Origin: DATGFB01 sp032160545
Lineage (GTDB): Bacteria > Actinomycetota > Actinomycetes > Mycobacteriales > Jatrophihabitantaceae
Length of the DNA stretch: 64,000 nucleotides
NCBI GenBank assembly: GCA_032160545.1
Contig: JAVHVN010000098.1
Coordinates: 1 to 64,000, forward strand
Direction: 5' to 3'
Shown piece after piece: positions 1-7,105 of the stretch. Both the position numbers and the translations under genes were made by a program. The notes beneath the pieces are model-generated. The model was not told where the DNA came from and searched no databases. It saw nothing but the letters and a program-made list of their open reading frames with translations. Numbering within the stretch: the stretch's first letter is position 1; each line of letters opens with the position of its first letter.

Positions 1-2
1 GC

Positions 3-635
3 AAGACCACGCTGGTCAACCTGATCTTGCGCTTCTACGAGCTGGACGAAGGCCGAATAACTCTTGACGGCCTCGATATCACCTCGATGCGACGCGATCA
101 GCTGCGCGCCCAGATCGGCATGGTGCTCCAGGACACCTGGCTCTTCGGCGGCACCATTCGTGACAACTTGATCTATGGACGTCCGGGCGCAACCGAGCCG
201 GAGATGATCCGCGCGGCCGAGGCGAGTTTCGTCGACCGGTTCGTCCGCCAGCTGCCCGACGGATACGACACCGTGATCGACGAGGAGATCAGCAACCTCA
301 GTGCCGGGCAAAAACAGCTCATCACCATCGCCCGGGCGTTCCTCGTCGATCCGTCCCTGTTGATCCTCGACGAGGCGACGAGCTCCGTTGATACGCGCAC
401 TGAACTCCTCGTCCAACACGCGATGGCCGCCCTGCGATCGAACCGGACGAGCTTCGTCATCGCCCACCGGCTTTCGACCATCCGGGACGCCGACCTCATC
501 CTCGTCATGGAGCACGGCCGCATCGTCGAGCACGGCGCCCACGCCGAGCTCCTCGCACGCGAGGGTGCCTACTACCGGCTCTACAACGCACAGTTCACGA
601 ACCGTGAGGACGTTCAGGCCGACCCCGCGCGCTAG
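3..635 (+). CDS. ABC exporter ATP-binding domain, C-terminal part (5' end outside window)
   Basis: The window opens inside the Walker A motif: the first full codons read KTTLVN, after a codon ending in GC that fits Gly. The rest of an ABC-exporter nucleotide-binding domain follows: Q-loop (VLQDTWLF), signature LSAGQ, Walker B LLILDEATS and the switch His in IAHRLST. This fits the end of a fused membrane/ATPase half-transporter of the MsbA/lipid- or drug-export class; the membrane domain lies upstream, so the substrate cannot be read. The stop codon overlaps the stop of the convergent VIT-type gene. Confidence 0.93.
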   Translation, partial: KTTLVNLILRFYELDEGRITLDGLDITSMRRDQLRAQIGMVLQDTWLFGGTIRDNLIYGRPGATEPEMIRAAEASFVDRFVRQLPDGYDTVIDEEISNLSAGQKQLITIARAFLVDPSLLILDEATSSVDTRTELLVQHAMAALRSNRTSFVIAHRLSTIRDADLILVMEHGRIVEHGAHAELLAREGAYYRLYNAQFTNREDVQADPAR

Positions 636-1342
636 GTCACCGCGGTCCCGAAGGCTGAGCCGATGGCGTAGGTGATACCCAGACCGACGGCACCGCCGAC
701 GACGGTGCGCAGTACGGCGCGACGCACATTCGCGCCGCCGAGCCGGGCGGAGACCGCGCCGGTGATCGCGAGGGCGACGAGCACCACGGCGATGGTGACC
801 GGCACTCGCCACGCCTGAGGTGGCAGCAGGATCGCGACGAGGGGGAGCAGCGCGCCGATGAGGAAGGAGATCGCGGACGCAGCGGCTGCCTCCGGCGGGC
901 TTACCAGGTCCTCAGGGTCCAGGTGGAGTTCCGCATCGAGATGCGCGGCGAGTGGATCGTTGGCGGTGAGTTCGGCGGCGACCTGGTGCGCGGTACCTGC
1001 AGACAGCCCCTTGGACTGATAGAGCGCGACGAGTTCGGCGAACTCCTCGTCGGGCATCGTCGCCAGCTCCTCAGTCTCCTGGCGTAGCGTGGCCGTCTCA
1101 GCGTCACGTTGGCTGCTGACGGAGACGTATTCGCCGAGCGACATCGACACCGCTCCGGCGACGAGACCGGCGAGCCCGGCCGTGAAGATCGGCCCACGGG
1201 AGGTCGTCGCGCCGGCGACTCCGACGACGATGCCGGCGACCGAGACGATTCCGTCATTGGCGCCCAGCACGCCGGCGCGCATCCAGTTCAGGCGCCCGGA
1301 CAAGCCTGACCCGTGCGGCTCGTCGGGGTGAGCCGGTGTCAT
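632..1342 (-). CDS. VIT/CCC1-family metal (Fe/Mn) transporter
   Basis: A 236-residue membrane protein with the two family hallmarks: an N-terminal GANDGIVSVAG segment (about residues 27-37) and SMSLGEYVSVSSQ in the second helix, followed by an acidic, Glu-rich cytosolic stretch and three more hydrophobic helices. VIT1/CCC1 proteins move ferrous iron or manganese out of the cytoplasm; the metal here is inferred from family only. The ATG at 1342 has no clear ribosome binding site, so a slightly different start is possible. Its stop shares bases with the stop of the ABC gene in a CTAG. Confidence 0.88.
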   Translation of the reverse strand: MTPAHPDEPHGSGLSGRLNWMRAGVLGANDGIVSVAGIVVGVAGATTSRGPIFTAGLAGLVAGAVSMSLGEYVSVSSQRDAETATLRQETEELATMPDEEFAELVALYQSKGLSAGTAHQVAAELTANDPLAAHLDAELHLDPEDLVSPPEAAAASAISFLIGALLPLVAILLPPQAWRVPVTIAVVLVALAITGAVSARLGGANVRRAVLRTVVGGAVGLGITYAIGSAFGTAVT

Positions 1343-1693
1343 GCCGCGATGGACGAATCGTTGACATCCGCGATGACGTCCACGAGCTCGCCGGCGGGGA
1401 TTCTCATCGTGGCTCGCTTCCGGTCATGCCCAAGGATCGCTGGAACTCCTCGCGCTGTCGTCACAGCGACCGGGAATGACGGCTACCAGGTAGCCGGAAT
1501 TAGCAGTGCATCGGTGAGAGGGGTGCTCCCGTCGGTCGCGTCGCGAACAGCGCGCGGTGGCCGTGGCGGGCGTCGGTGGCCGCCGAGCGGGTCGGCTGGA
1601 CTGGCGCCGTTGCGTTTGGCCGCCCGGCGGACGTCACGGACATTGGACCGGTGAGTCAGGCCGGTTGAGAGCACCAATTTGGTGGCGCGGCGC
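1343..1693. other. Gene-free stretch
   Basis: 351 bases between the VIT-type gene and the small membrane protein. Reading frames exist on both strands but are Arg/Pro/Gly-rich with no motif, signal peptide or ribosome binding site, and they overlap better genes. No repeat, terminator or RNA is evident. It presumably holds the promoter of the VIT-type gene. Confidence 0.5.
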
Positions 1694-1834
1694 TCAGTAA
1701 CCGCCTCCGCCGCCCCCACCTCCGTGCGCCATCAGCACGATTGCCACGATGACAATCACGGCGATGGCGATGCCAGCGATGAGCAACCAGAGCTTCATGC
1801 TTCGGGCGTTGAGTGAATGTGGCATGTCCGTCAT
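1694..1834 (-). CDS. Small membrane protein with a polyglycine C-terminus
   Basis: A 46-codon frame: short polar N-terminus, one strong hydrophobic helix of about 20 residues (LWLLIAGIAIAVIVIVAIVL), then H followed by eight glycines and a final Tyr. GGGAG lies 9 bases upstream of an internal ATG at 1825, so a 43-residue version starting there is the better supported product. Function unknown. Small single-span proteins with Gly-rich tails are common in actinobacteria and are easily missed by annotation. Confidence 0.6.
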   Translation of the reverse strand: MTDMPHSLNARSMKLWLLIAGIAIAVIVIVAIVLMAHGGGGGGGGY

Positions 1835-1948
1835 CTCCCTCACGTCGAAACACGGTGGGCGGACGCGTGCGGTTCAGCAGTTGGGCACGGTCCAGAGCGA
1901 AGCCAGGGCACCAGCAAGGTGAGCGAGGTTCCTGACGGACCGGGGGAT

Positions 1949-2908
1949 TCAAGCGTGACGCTCGGGCCTGGTGGACGTAGCTCGACGCGAGGCGAGCGCG
2001 ATCAGGTCTCGCGCGGCGCCGGCCGGGGGTGTAGGCCCGCCCAACCAGACCGCCCGCAGGGTGCGGTGCAGTTCCAGCCCACCTACCCGGACGGTTGTGA
2101 GCCGGCCGGCGGTGAGGTCGTCTGCGACGACGAGTTCGCTGAGTACAGCCGGGCCGGCCCCGGCCAGGACGGCGGAACGGACCGCAGAGGTGGTCGACAG
2201 GGCCAGGATGGGCTCTGCCAGCGGAAGGTCCGGGCCGAGCGCGGCCCGCAGCGCCGCGGTGAGGGTGTCCCTGGTGCCGGAGCCCTCCTCGCGCGTCACC
2301 AGGCGTGTCGCGGCGAGTTCGGTGATCTCCACTGTCCGCTGCCGCCGCGCCCACCGGTGATCCGGGCGCACCACGAGAAGCAGCCGGTCATGACCGACCG
2401 ACCGGCTGCGCAATCCCTTCGGAGCTGCCGGCCCTTCAACGAAACCGATGTCGGCCTCGCCCTCTCTCACCTGATGCGCGGCGGTGTCGCTGTTGGTGGC
2501 GTGAAGGACGACCTCGGCTTCGACGTGTCCCACAGCGCTTGCCTCCGCGGCCAAGGCGACCAACCAGCTGGGCAACAACTGCTCGGCGATCGTGAGACTG
2601 GCGCTGACCCGCAGCCGTGCCCGCCGGTCCTGTCGCAATGAGGCGAGCCCTGCGTCCAACTCCGTCGCGGAGTCGATGACGCGTGCGGCCCACTCGGCGA
2701 CGACAACACCGGCCGGGGTGAGAGAGGAACCACGCGCGGTACGGGTGACCAGCGCTACACCGGTTTGGGACTCCATCGAGACGACCCTGGCCGACACCGC
2801 CTGCTGGGTGACCCCCACCGAAAGCGCGGCGGCGTTCAGACTGCCCGTGCGAGCGACCGCGAGTAGTACCTCGAGAGCGCTCAAGTCCGGTACGTGACTA
2901 CTCAGCAT
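1949..2908 (-). CDS. LysR-family transcriptional regulator
   Basis: 319 residues, the usual LysR length. A winged helix-turn-helix fills about residues 8-65 (ALEVLLAVARTGSLNAAA, then VTQQAVSARV), followed by a periplasmic-binding-protein-like effector domain (about 90-300). The start at 2908 has AGGA 7-8 bases upstream; in-frame extensions further upstream read through the intergenic region and look non-coding. It is divergent from the TDT transporter gene with a 92-base gap holding an inverted repeat, the classic layout of a LysR regulator controlling its neighbour. Effector unknown. Confidence 0.92.
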   Translation of the reverse strand: MLSSHVPDLSALEVLLAVARTGSLNAAALSVGVTQQAVSARVVSMESQTGVALVTRTARGSSLTPAGVVVAEWAARVIDSATELDAGLASLRQDRRARLRVSASLTIAEQLLPSWLVALAAEASAVGHVEAEVVLHATNSDTAAHQVREGEADIGFVEGPAAPKGLRSRSVGHDRLLLVVRPDHRWARRQRTVEITELAATRLVTREEGSGTRDTLTAALRAALGPDLPLAEPILALSTTSAVRSAVLAGAGPAVLSELVVADDLTAGRLTTVRVGGLELHRTLRAVWLGGPTPPAGAARDLIALASRRATSTRPERHA

Positions 2909-2938
2909 CGCGATTCCTGGGTGAGATACCAGTCTTCT

Positions 2939-2952
2939 TTGTAACCGTACAA
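2939..2952. promoter_or_regulatory. Candidate LysR operator (TTGTA-N4-TACAA)
   Basis: A perfect 5-base inverted repeat with a 4-base spacer, of the T-N11-A form typical of LysR sites, lies between the divergent LysR and TDT genes, 31 bases from the LysR start and 49 from the transporter start. Assignment rests on position and symmetry only. Confidence 0.5.
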
Positions 2953-3000
2953 GGTTGTCCCGACTACTGCTGACGGCCAGCGACCGGCACCGTAGGAACC

Positions 3001-4209
3001 ATGACAACCAGCACCGCGACAGCAAGCACCAGCGTGGCTGGCCGGCGTAACCCGGCAGAGACCGCGACCCAGCCACACCGCCTCGCGCGGTTCGGCATTC
3101 TGTCGGATCTGCAGCGTCCCAGTCATGTCTTCGCGAACCTGACTCCGAACTGGTACGCATCGATCATGGGGACCGGCATCGTGGCGGTCGCCGCGGCCAG
3201 CCTGCCCGAGCAGTTCCCCGGACTGAACAGCGCGGGGATCGTCGTCTGGGCCGCCGCATTCGTGCTGCTGCTGGCCCTCACCGCGGCCACCGTCCTGCAC
3301 TGGGTGCGCTATCCCAAGACCGCCCGTGGGCATGCCTCGAACCCGGTGATGTCTCAGTTCTACGGTGCCCCGCCGATGGCGCTGATGACCGTCGGGGCGG
3401 GGACGATCCTGTTGGGCCGGGAGGTACTCGGACTGCGCGCGGCGGTGGATATCGACTGGGTCCTCTGGCTGGCCGGCACGGCAACCGGGTTGGCTGCCGC
3501 CGCAGTCGTGCCCTACCTGATGTTCACCCGCCACCCACTGAGGACAGACAGCGCCTTCGGCGGCTGGTTGATGCCGGTGGTGCCCCCGATGGTGTCTGCC
3601 TCGACCGGGGCGCTGCTCGTCCCGCACGCCGCAGCCGGACAGATCCGCCTCAGCCTGCTGATGGCCTGCTATGCAATGTTCGGTATGAGCCTGCTCGCCT
3701 CGATCATCGTCATCACCCTGATCTGGAACCGATTGGCCATGCACAAAGTCGGGGACGCCCGGATGGTCCCGACCCTGTGGATCGTGCTCGGCCCGCTCGG
3801 TCAGTCCATCACGGCAGCGAACCTGCTCGGAGGCGTCGCCCACCAGGCGCTGCCCGCCCCGTACTCGACTGCGCTCGAGGCTTTCGGCGTGGTTTATGGC
3901 GTCCCGGTGTGGGGATTCGCGCTGCTCTGGGCCGGTATCGCCGGCGCGATCACGCTGCGCACCGCGCGTGAACACCTGCCCTTCTCCCTGACCTGGTGGT
4001 CCTTCACCTTCCCCGTCGGCACCTGCGTCACCGGCACCAGCGGCCTGGCGCTGCACACCGGAACTGACCTGTTCCGCTACGGCGCAGCCGTTTTCTACGC
4101 CGGACTCGTCGCCGCCTGGATCATCGTCGCGCTCCGCACCGCCCGCGGCAGCCTGCGCGGCACCTTGTTCCTGGGCGGCAGCGTCGCCCCCGCGTCCGCA
4201 GCGGCCTGA
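3001..4209 (+). CDS. TDT-family transporter (tellurite-resistance/dicarboxylate or sulfite exporter type)
   Basis: 402 residues with about ten hydrophobic helices. After a polar 45-residue N-terminus comes the family entry motif NLTPNWYASIMGTGIVAV, followed by regular pairs of helices as in TehA, SLAC1 and Ssu1. Members carry small anions such as malate, sulfite or tellurite-related species; the substrate is not determined here. AGGA sits five bases before the ATG. The divergent LysR gene and the dyad between them suggest induction by the transported anion or a related metabolite. Confidence 0.88.
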   Translation: MTTSTATASTSVAGRRNPAETATQPHRLARFGILSDLQRPSHVFANLTPNWYASIMGTGIVAVAAASLPEQFPGLNSAGIVVWAAAFVLLLALTAATVLHWVRYPKTARGHASNPVMSQFYGAPPMALMTVGAGTILLGREVLGLRAAVDIDWVLWLAGTATGLAAAAVVPYLMFTRHPLRTDSAFGGWLMPVVPPMVSASTGALLVPHAAAGQIRLSLLMACYAMFGMSLLASIIVITLIWNRLAMHKVGDARMVPTLWIVLGPLGQSITAANLLGGVAHQALPAPYSTALEAFGVVYGVPVWGFALLWAGIAGAITLRTAREHLPFSLTWWSFTFPVGTCVTGTSGLALHTGTDLFRYGAAVFYAGLVAAWIIVALRTARGSLRGTLFLGGSVAPASAAA

Positions 4210-4280
4210 GCGGCGGGTCGCCCAGGTCCACTGTCAGCGCTCGTCGTTGCTGGGTCCGGGACCGGTGACTCGTCCGCGTC

Positions 4281-5141
4281 CTAGAACGGGCCGGGTCCGG
4301 GACTTCCGGTGCTGGTCGTGGGGCTGGCGAGCACGCATTGGCCGGAGCGGATGCCGGTGACGGTGTTGGGGTTGGGTGTGCGCGGGAAGAGGTTGCCGCT
4401 CGGGCCTTCGTTGTTGTCCCAGACGGCGCTGTTGCCGGTGCACGAAAGGTTGCCGTTGAAGTGCCCGGCGGTGATCTCGATGGCGTCGGGATCGGCGAGC
4501 TGGTTGTCGGTGACGGTGACGTTGCCGTTGATGTGCATGTCCTCGACGCCCAGCCAGCAGGAGGCGACGCCGCTGATCGTCAGGTTGCCGTTGATCGTGC
4601 CCAGTTCGTAAGCGCTGAACACAGGACTTTGGAACACATCGAAGAAGCCGGACGGATTGCAGGTGACGCCCCCGCCACCGCCGGTGTGTACGACGTTGCC
4701 GTTGATCGTGCTGCGGTGCGCGATGACACCCAAGGGGTGATCAGCGATCAGGCCGCCGTTCACGGTCTCGGATCCGATGAGGCTCGGATCGTCCATGCAT
4801 GGAAGCTCTTGCGGGTCGCAGCCCAACACCAGCGTGGCGCCGTTCTCGACGACCATCGAGCCGTTGACCAGCAGTGGGGAGTGCGCGAACGCGGCGAGCA
4901 GGACGGAGCCGGGAAGCAGCGTCAGCGACCCGTTGATCCGAGTCGGCCCGCCGCTGACCACGCACACCCCGGAGATCTGCGCCGGACCGTTGTGGCTGGC
5001 CAATACCCCCGGCGAGCCAACAGTCCCTGAACACGTGTACCCCCCTGCCGCCGAGGCGGCCGGCGCTGTCACCATCGCCAAACCCACAGCGAGCGCCGCG
5101 GCGGTGACAAGGACCAGAGGCTTACGAAGGAGGCTGCGCAT
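4281..5141 (-). CDS. Secreted protein with repeated ING(N/S) motifs
   Basis: 286 residues starting at 5141, chosen because GGGAGG lies about 10 bases upstream and the product then begins with a clean signal peptide (MRSLLRKP, hydrophobic core, ASA|AGG cleavage near residue 31). The mature part carries at least seven spaced [IVF]NG[NSG] units (INGSLTL, VNGSMVV, INGNVVH, INGNLTI, INGNVTV, FNGNLSC and others) about 20-30 residues apart, each followed by alternating hydrophobic residues, suggesting a solenoid or beta-helix. Several Cys could form disulfides. I do not recognise a named family; a surface or matrix role is only a guess. Confidence 0.75.
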   Translation of the reverse strand: MRSLLRKPLVLVTAAALAVGLAMVTAPAASAAGGYTCSGTVGSPGVLASHNGPAQISGVCVVSGGPTRINGSLTLLPGSVLLAAFAHSPLLVNGSMVVENGATLVLGCDPQELPCMDDPSLIGSETVNGGLIADHPLGVIAHRSTINGNVVHTGGGGGVTCNPSGFFDVFQSPVFSAYELGTINGNLTISGVASCWLGVEDMHINGNVTVTDNQLADPDAIEITAGHFNGNLSCTGNSAVWDNNEGPSGNLFPRTPNPNTVTGIRSGQCVLASPTTSTGSPGPGPF

Positions 5142-5229
5142 CTGGTTGCCCCTCCCGGGAGAGCGGCGCGCCGACCGGTTGACCAGGTTGACCGGCATGA
5201 CCAGGCGCCGTGATGGCCGCTTGGCAGCA

Positions 5230-5256
5230 GCGTGCTCCCCATAACCGGGAGCACGC
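5230..5256. terminator. Perfect 10-bp hairpin
   Basis: GCGTGCTCCC (5230-5239) and GGGAGCACGC (5247-5256) form a perfect stem with a 7-base loop. On the minus strand it lies downstream of the small secreted protein gene and upstream of the ING-repeat gene. There is no T-run, so it may be a GC-type terminator or attenuator between the two genes, or an operator. Confidence 0.5.
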
Positions 5257-5384
5257 AAGGGGCCGCTCCAGCGTGTCATGACAAGACCGACACACCGACT
5301 TCCATCCAGACCGGGATCGCAGCGTCCCGCGGTACGACCAAGGCTTCGCTGGCTGATGATTGCGTTAGAAGCGGAGGTGTCGGA

Positions 5385-5657
5385 TCAGTGTTGCGATGCC
5401 TGGAAGCACGCCACGTCGTACTGCGACTTCTCGGAGTAGTGCTGGCCGCCAACGCCACCGGCCACGCTGTTGATGCCCGGCTCGTTGAAGGGTGAGCCGG
5501 GGCTGTTCGCCGAGTGCCCCGGCGTGTTGGGTTCAAGGTTCTGGCAGGACTGGCTCGGCGGTCCGGGCGGTCCGGGCGGGTTAGCGGCGACCGCGGGGGC
5601 AGCGAAGCCCGATGCTGACGCGATGATCACCGGCAGGATGAGTAGAGATCGACGCAT
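5385..5657 (-). CDS. Small secreted protein of unknown function
   Basis: 90 residues from the ATG at 5657, which has AGGGGG nine bases upstream. A signal peptide (MRRSLLILPV... APAVA) is followed by a Pro/Gly-rich segment (NPPGPPGPPSQSCQ), a PNTPGHSANSPGSPFNEPG stretch and a tail containing SQYDVACFQ. Two Cys may be bridged. Short exported proteins with a PGS.FN.PG and SQYDVACFQ pattern occur in many actinobacteria, without a known role to my knowledge. It runs in the same direction as the ING-repeat gene, separated by a hairpin. Confidence 0.72.
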   Translation of the reverse strand: MRRSLLILPVIIASASGFAAPAVAANPPGPPGPPSQSCQNLEPNTPGHSANSPGSPFNEPGINSVAGGVGGQHYSEKSQYDVACFQASQH

Positions 5658-5892
5658 GACGTTCGCCCCCTGAGCGGATGCGGGTCCGGCTTGATCCGGG
5701 TGGCCACACTCCGCCTCGCCCTCGGACACGACCGAGGAGGCACATCGGTTCAACCACACCCGCTAACCCTGCACGCTGAGCGCGCCCAAGGCGGGGGGTA
5801 GGGGCAGGAGAGCGTTCAACCTCGGCGTTACCCGCTGAGCAATCACACCGGGGGAAGGCGGGCAGCCGGGCAACGCTTTGGCAGGCGGAATG

Positions 5893-6723
5893 TCAGTGGG
5901 TTCCTCCGCTGCCTGGCGCTGCCGGCGGGATCTCCCGGCCGAGCAGCGAGCCGAGCGCCTTCAACACGTCGCCGACACTCCACGTTCCAGGTCCCGGATT
6001 GTCGAGATTTTCGACGCCCGACGCGTTCAAGAACTTGTGCAGAGTCGGGGGAAGGGTCGTCCCTCGCGCGACATAGGGATGGCCGTCGAGCAGAAAGCGT
6101 TCGGTGCCCGTGCTGTCGAGGAAGAACACCGCATCGGTGTGGGTGATGTCGTAGGTCAGGGGCTTGCCCGTGAGCCAGTCCACAGGAGCAGGCGGATCGT
6201 CCGGCACGCGCTCGGTATAGACGCCGAGGTAGCGCCACAAGGCGGCGATCGCCGTCGAGGTGCCGGTGAGCGTTGCCCAATTCCGCGGAACGGGAGCGAA
6301 CAGACGCTCGTACGCAGCCAGCCGCGGGGGCGTGTCGCGATCCGGGTCGACCGTGATGCTGAGAAATTCGACCCGATCGTCGAGTCCGGCTGCTTCGACG
6401 GCACGTGCCGCCGCGACCACGTTGGCTGTATCCAGCGGGCAGGTCTCCTGACAGAGCGTCATGACGTCGGAGATCACGAGCACCTTGCCGGGGAACGAGG
6501 TCAAGTCGAGCTTCTTCCCGGATGCCGACACCAGGGACGTGCCGAGGACGGGCTGCGGCACCTGCCGATGCATCTCCTGAGCCCCGGGTTGATATGAATC
6601 CGTGGGGGTCGGCGGCGCCGTCCGGCAACCGGCGAGGACCGCGAGGCATACCACCAATGCCAGGGCGATGACGCGTCCCGAACGGGCGTCCTGGCCGCCG
6701 CCGTGGCTATTGCGTCGGATCAC
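5893..6723 (-). CDS. SCO1/SenC-family copper chaperone lipoprotein
   Basis: SCO proteins deliver copper to the CuA site of cytochrome oxidase. The GTG at 6723 gives 276 residues beginning with a lipoprotein signal (lipobox LAGC, Cys about 33). The thioredoxin-like domain carries the copper-binding pair CQETC (about 91-95), the SITVDPDRDTP strand and the conserved His in ITHTDAVFF. No strong ribosome binding site marks the start; GTG lies 14 bases after the preceding membrane-protein gene, suggesting one transcript. The location next to cta genes supports a role in oxidase maturation. Confidence 0.88.
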   Translation of the reverse strand: MIRRNSHGGGQDARSGRVIALALVVCLAVLAGCRTAPPTPTDSYQPGAQEMHRQVPQPVLGTSLVSASGKKLDLTSFPGKVLVISDVMTLCQETCPLDTANVVAAARAVEAAGLDDRVEFLSITVDPDRDTPPRLAAYERLFAPVPRNWATLTGTSTAIAALWRYLGVYTERVPDDPPAPVDWLTGKPLTYDITHTDAVFFLDSTGTERFLLDGHPYVARGTTLPPTLHKFLNASGVENLDNPGPGTWSVGDVLKALGSLLGREIPPAAPGSGGTH

Positions 6724-6737
6724 GCCGCTGCTTCGAA

Positions 6738-6968
6738 TCACGCCGCGTCGGGATCGGCGTGCCGGTCGGCTGCCTCGACGGACAGATGCACGCGACGGAC
6801 GACGAGGACGCCGAGACCGATGAGCAGCGGTCCGCCGAGGCCGACGAACACCCAGCCGACCGCGGAATGCCCGACCAGCGCCAACGGGTAGCCGATCGCG
6901 TAACACAACGCCGTGCCGATCAGCAGCGCGAGCAGCCGACGTTGCGGATGCTCCCCGGTCGCAGCCAT
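6738..6968 (-). CDS. Small two-helix membrane protein
   Basis: 76 residues with two hydrophobic segments (LLALLIGTALCYAIGYPLALV and AVGWVFVGLGGPLLIGLGVLVV) and a polar acidic tail. GAGGGG lies 13 bases before the ATG at 6968. It precedes the SCO gene by 14 bases on the same strand, so co-transcription and a role in oxidase assembly are plausible. No family recognised. Confidence 0.65.
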   Translation of the reverse strand: MAATGEHPQRRLLALLIGTALCYAIGYPLALVGHSAVGWVFVGLGGPLLIGLGVLVVRRVHLSVEAADRHADPDAA

Positions 6969-7105
6969 AGCCGGATGGTCGCCCCTCACAGGTGCAATGG
7001 CAAGGTCCGCAACCTTGGCACCGCCGGTCGCCGCGCCTACCCTTCGAGCGCGGGGACAGTTGCCGTGGACCCGAGGGGGTTGCCGGGCCCGGGGGGAGGC
7101 TGACC

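Noticed and set aside
1313..1654. 113-codon plus-strand frame in the first intergenic stretch
   Set aside because: Arg/Ser-rich, overlaps the VIT-type gene, no ribosome binding site or recognisable fold.
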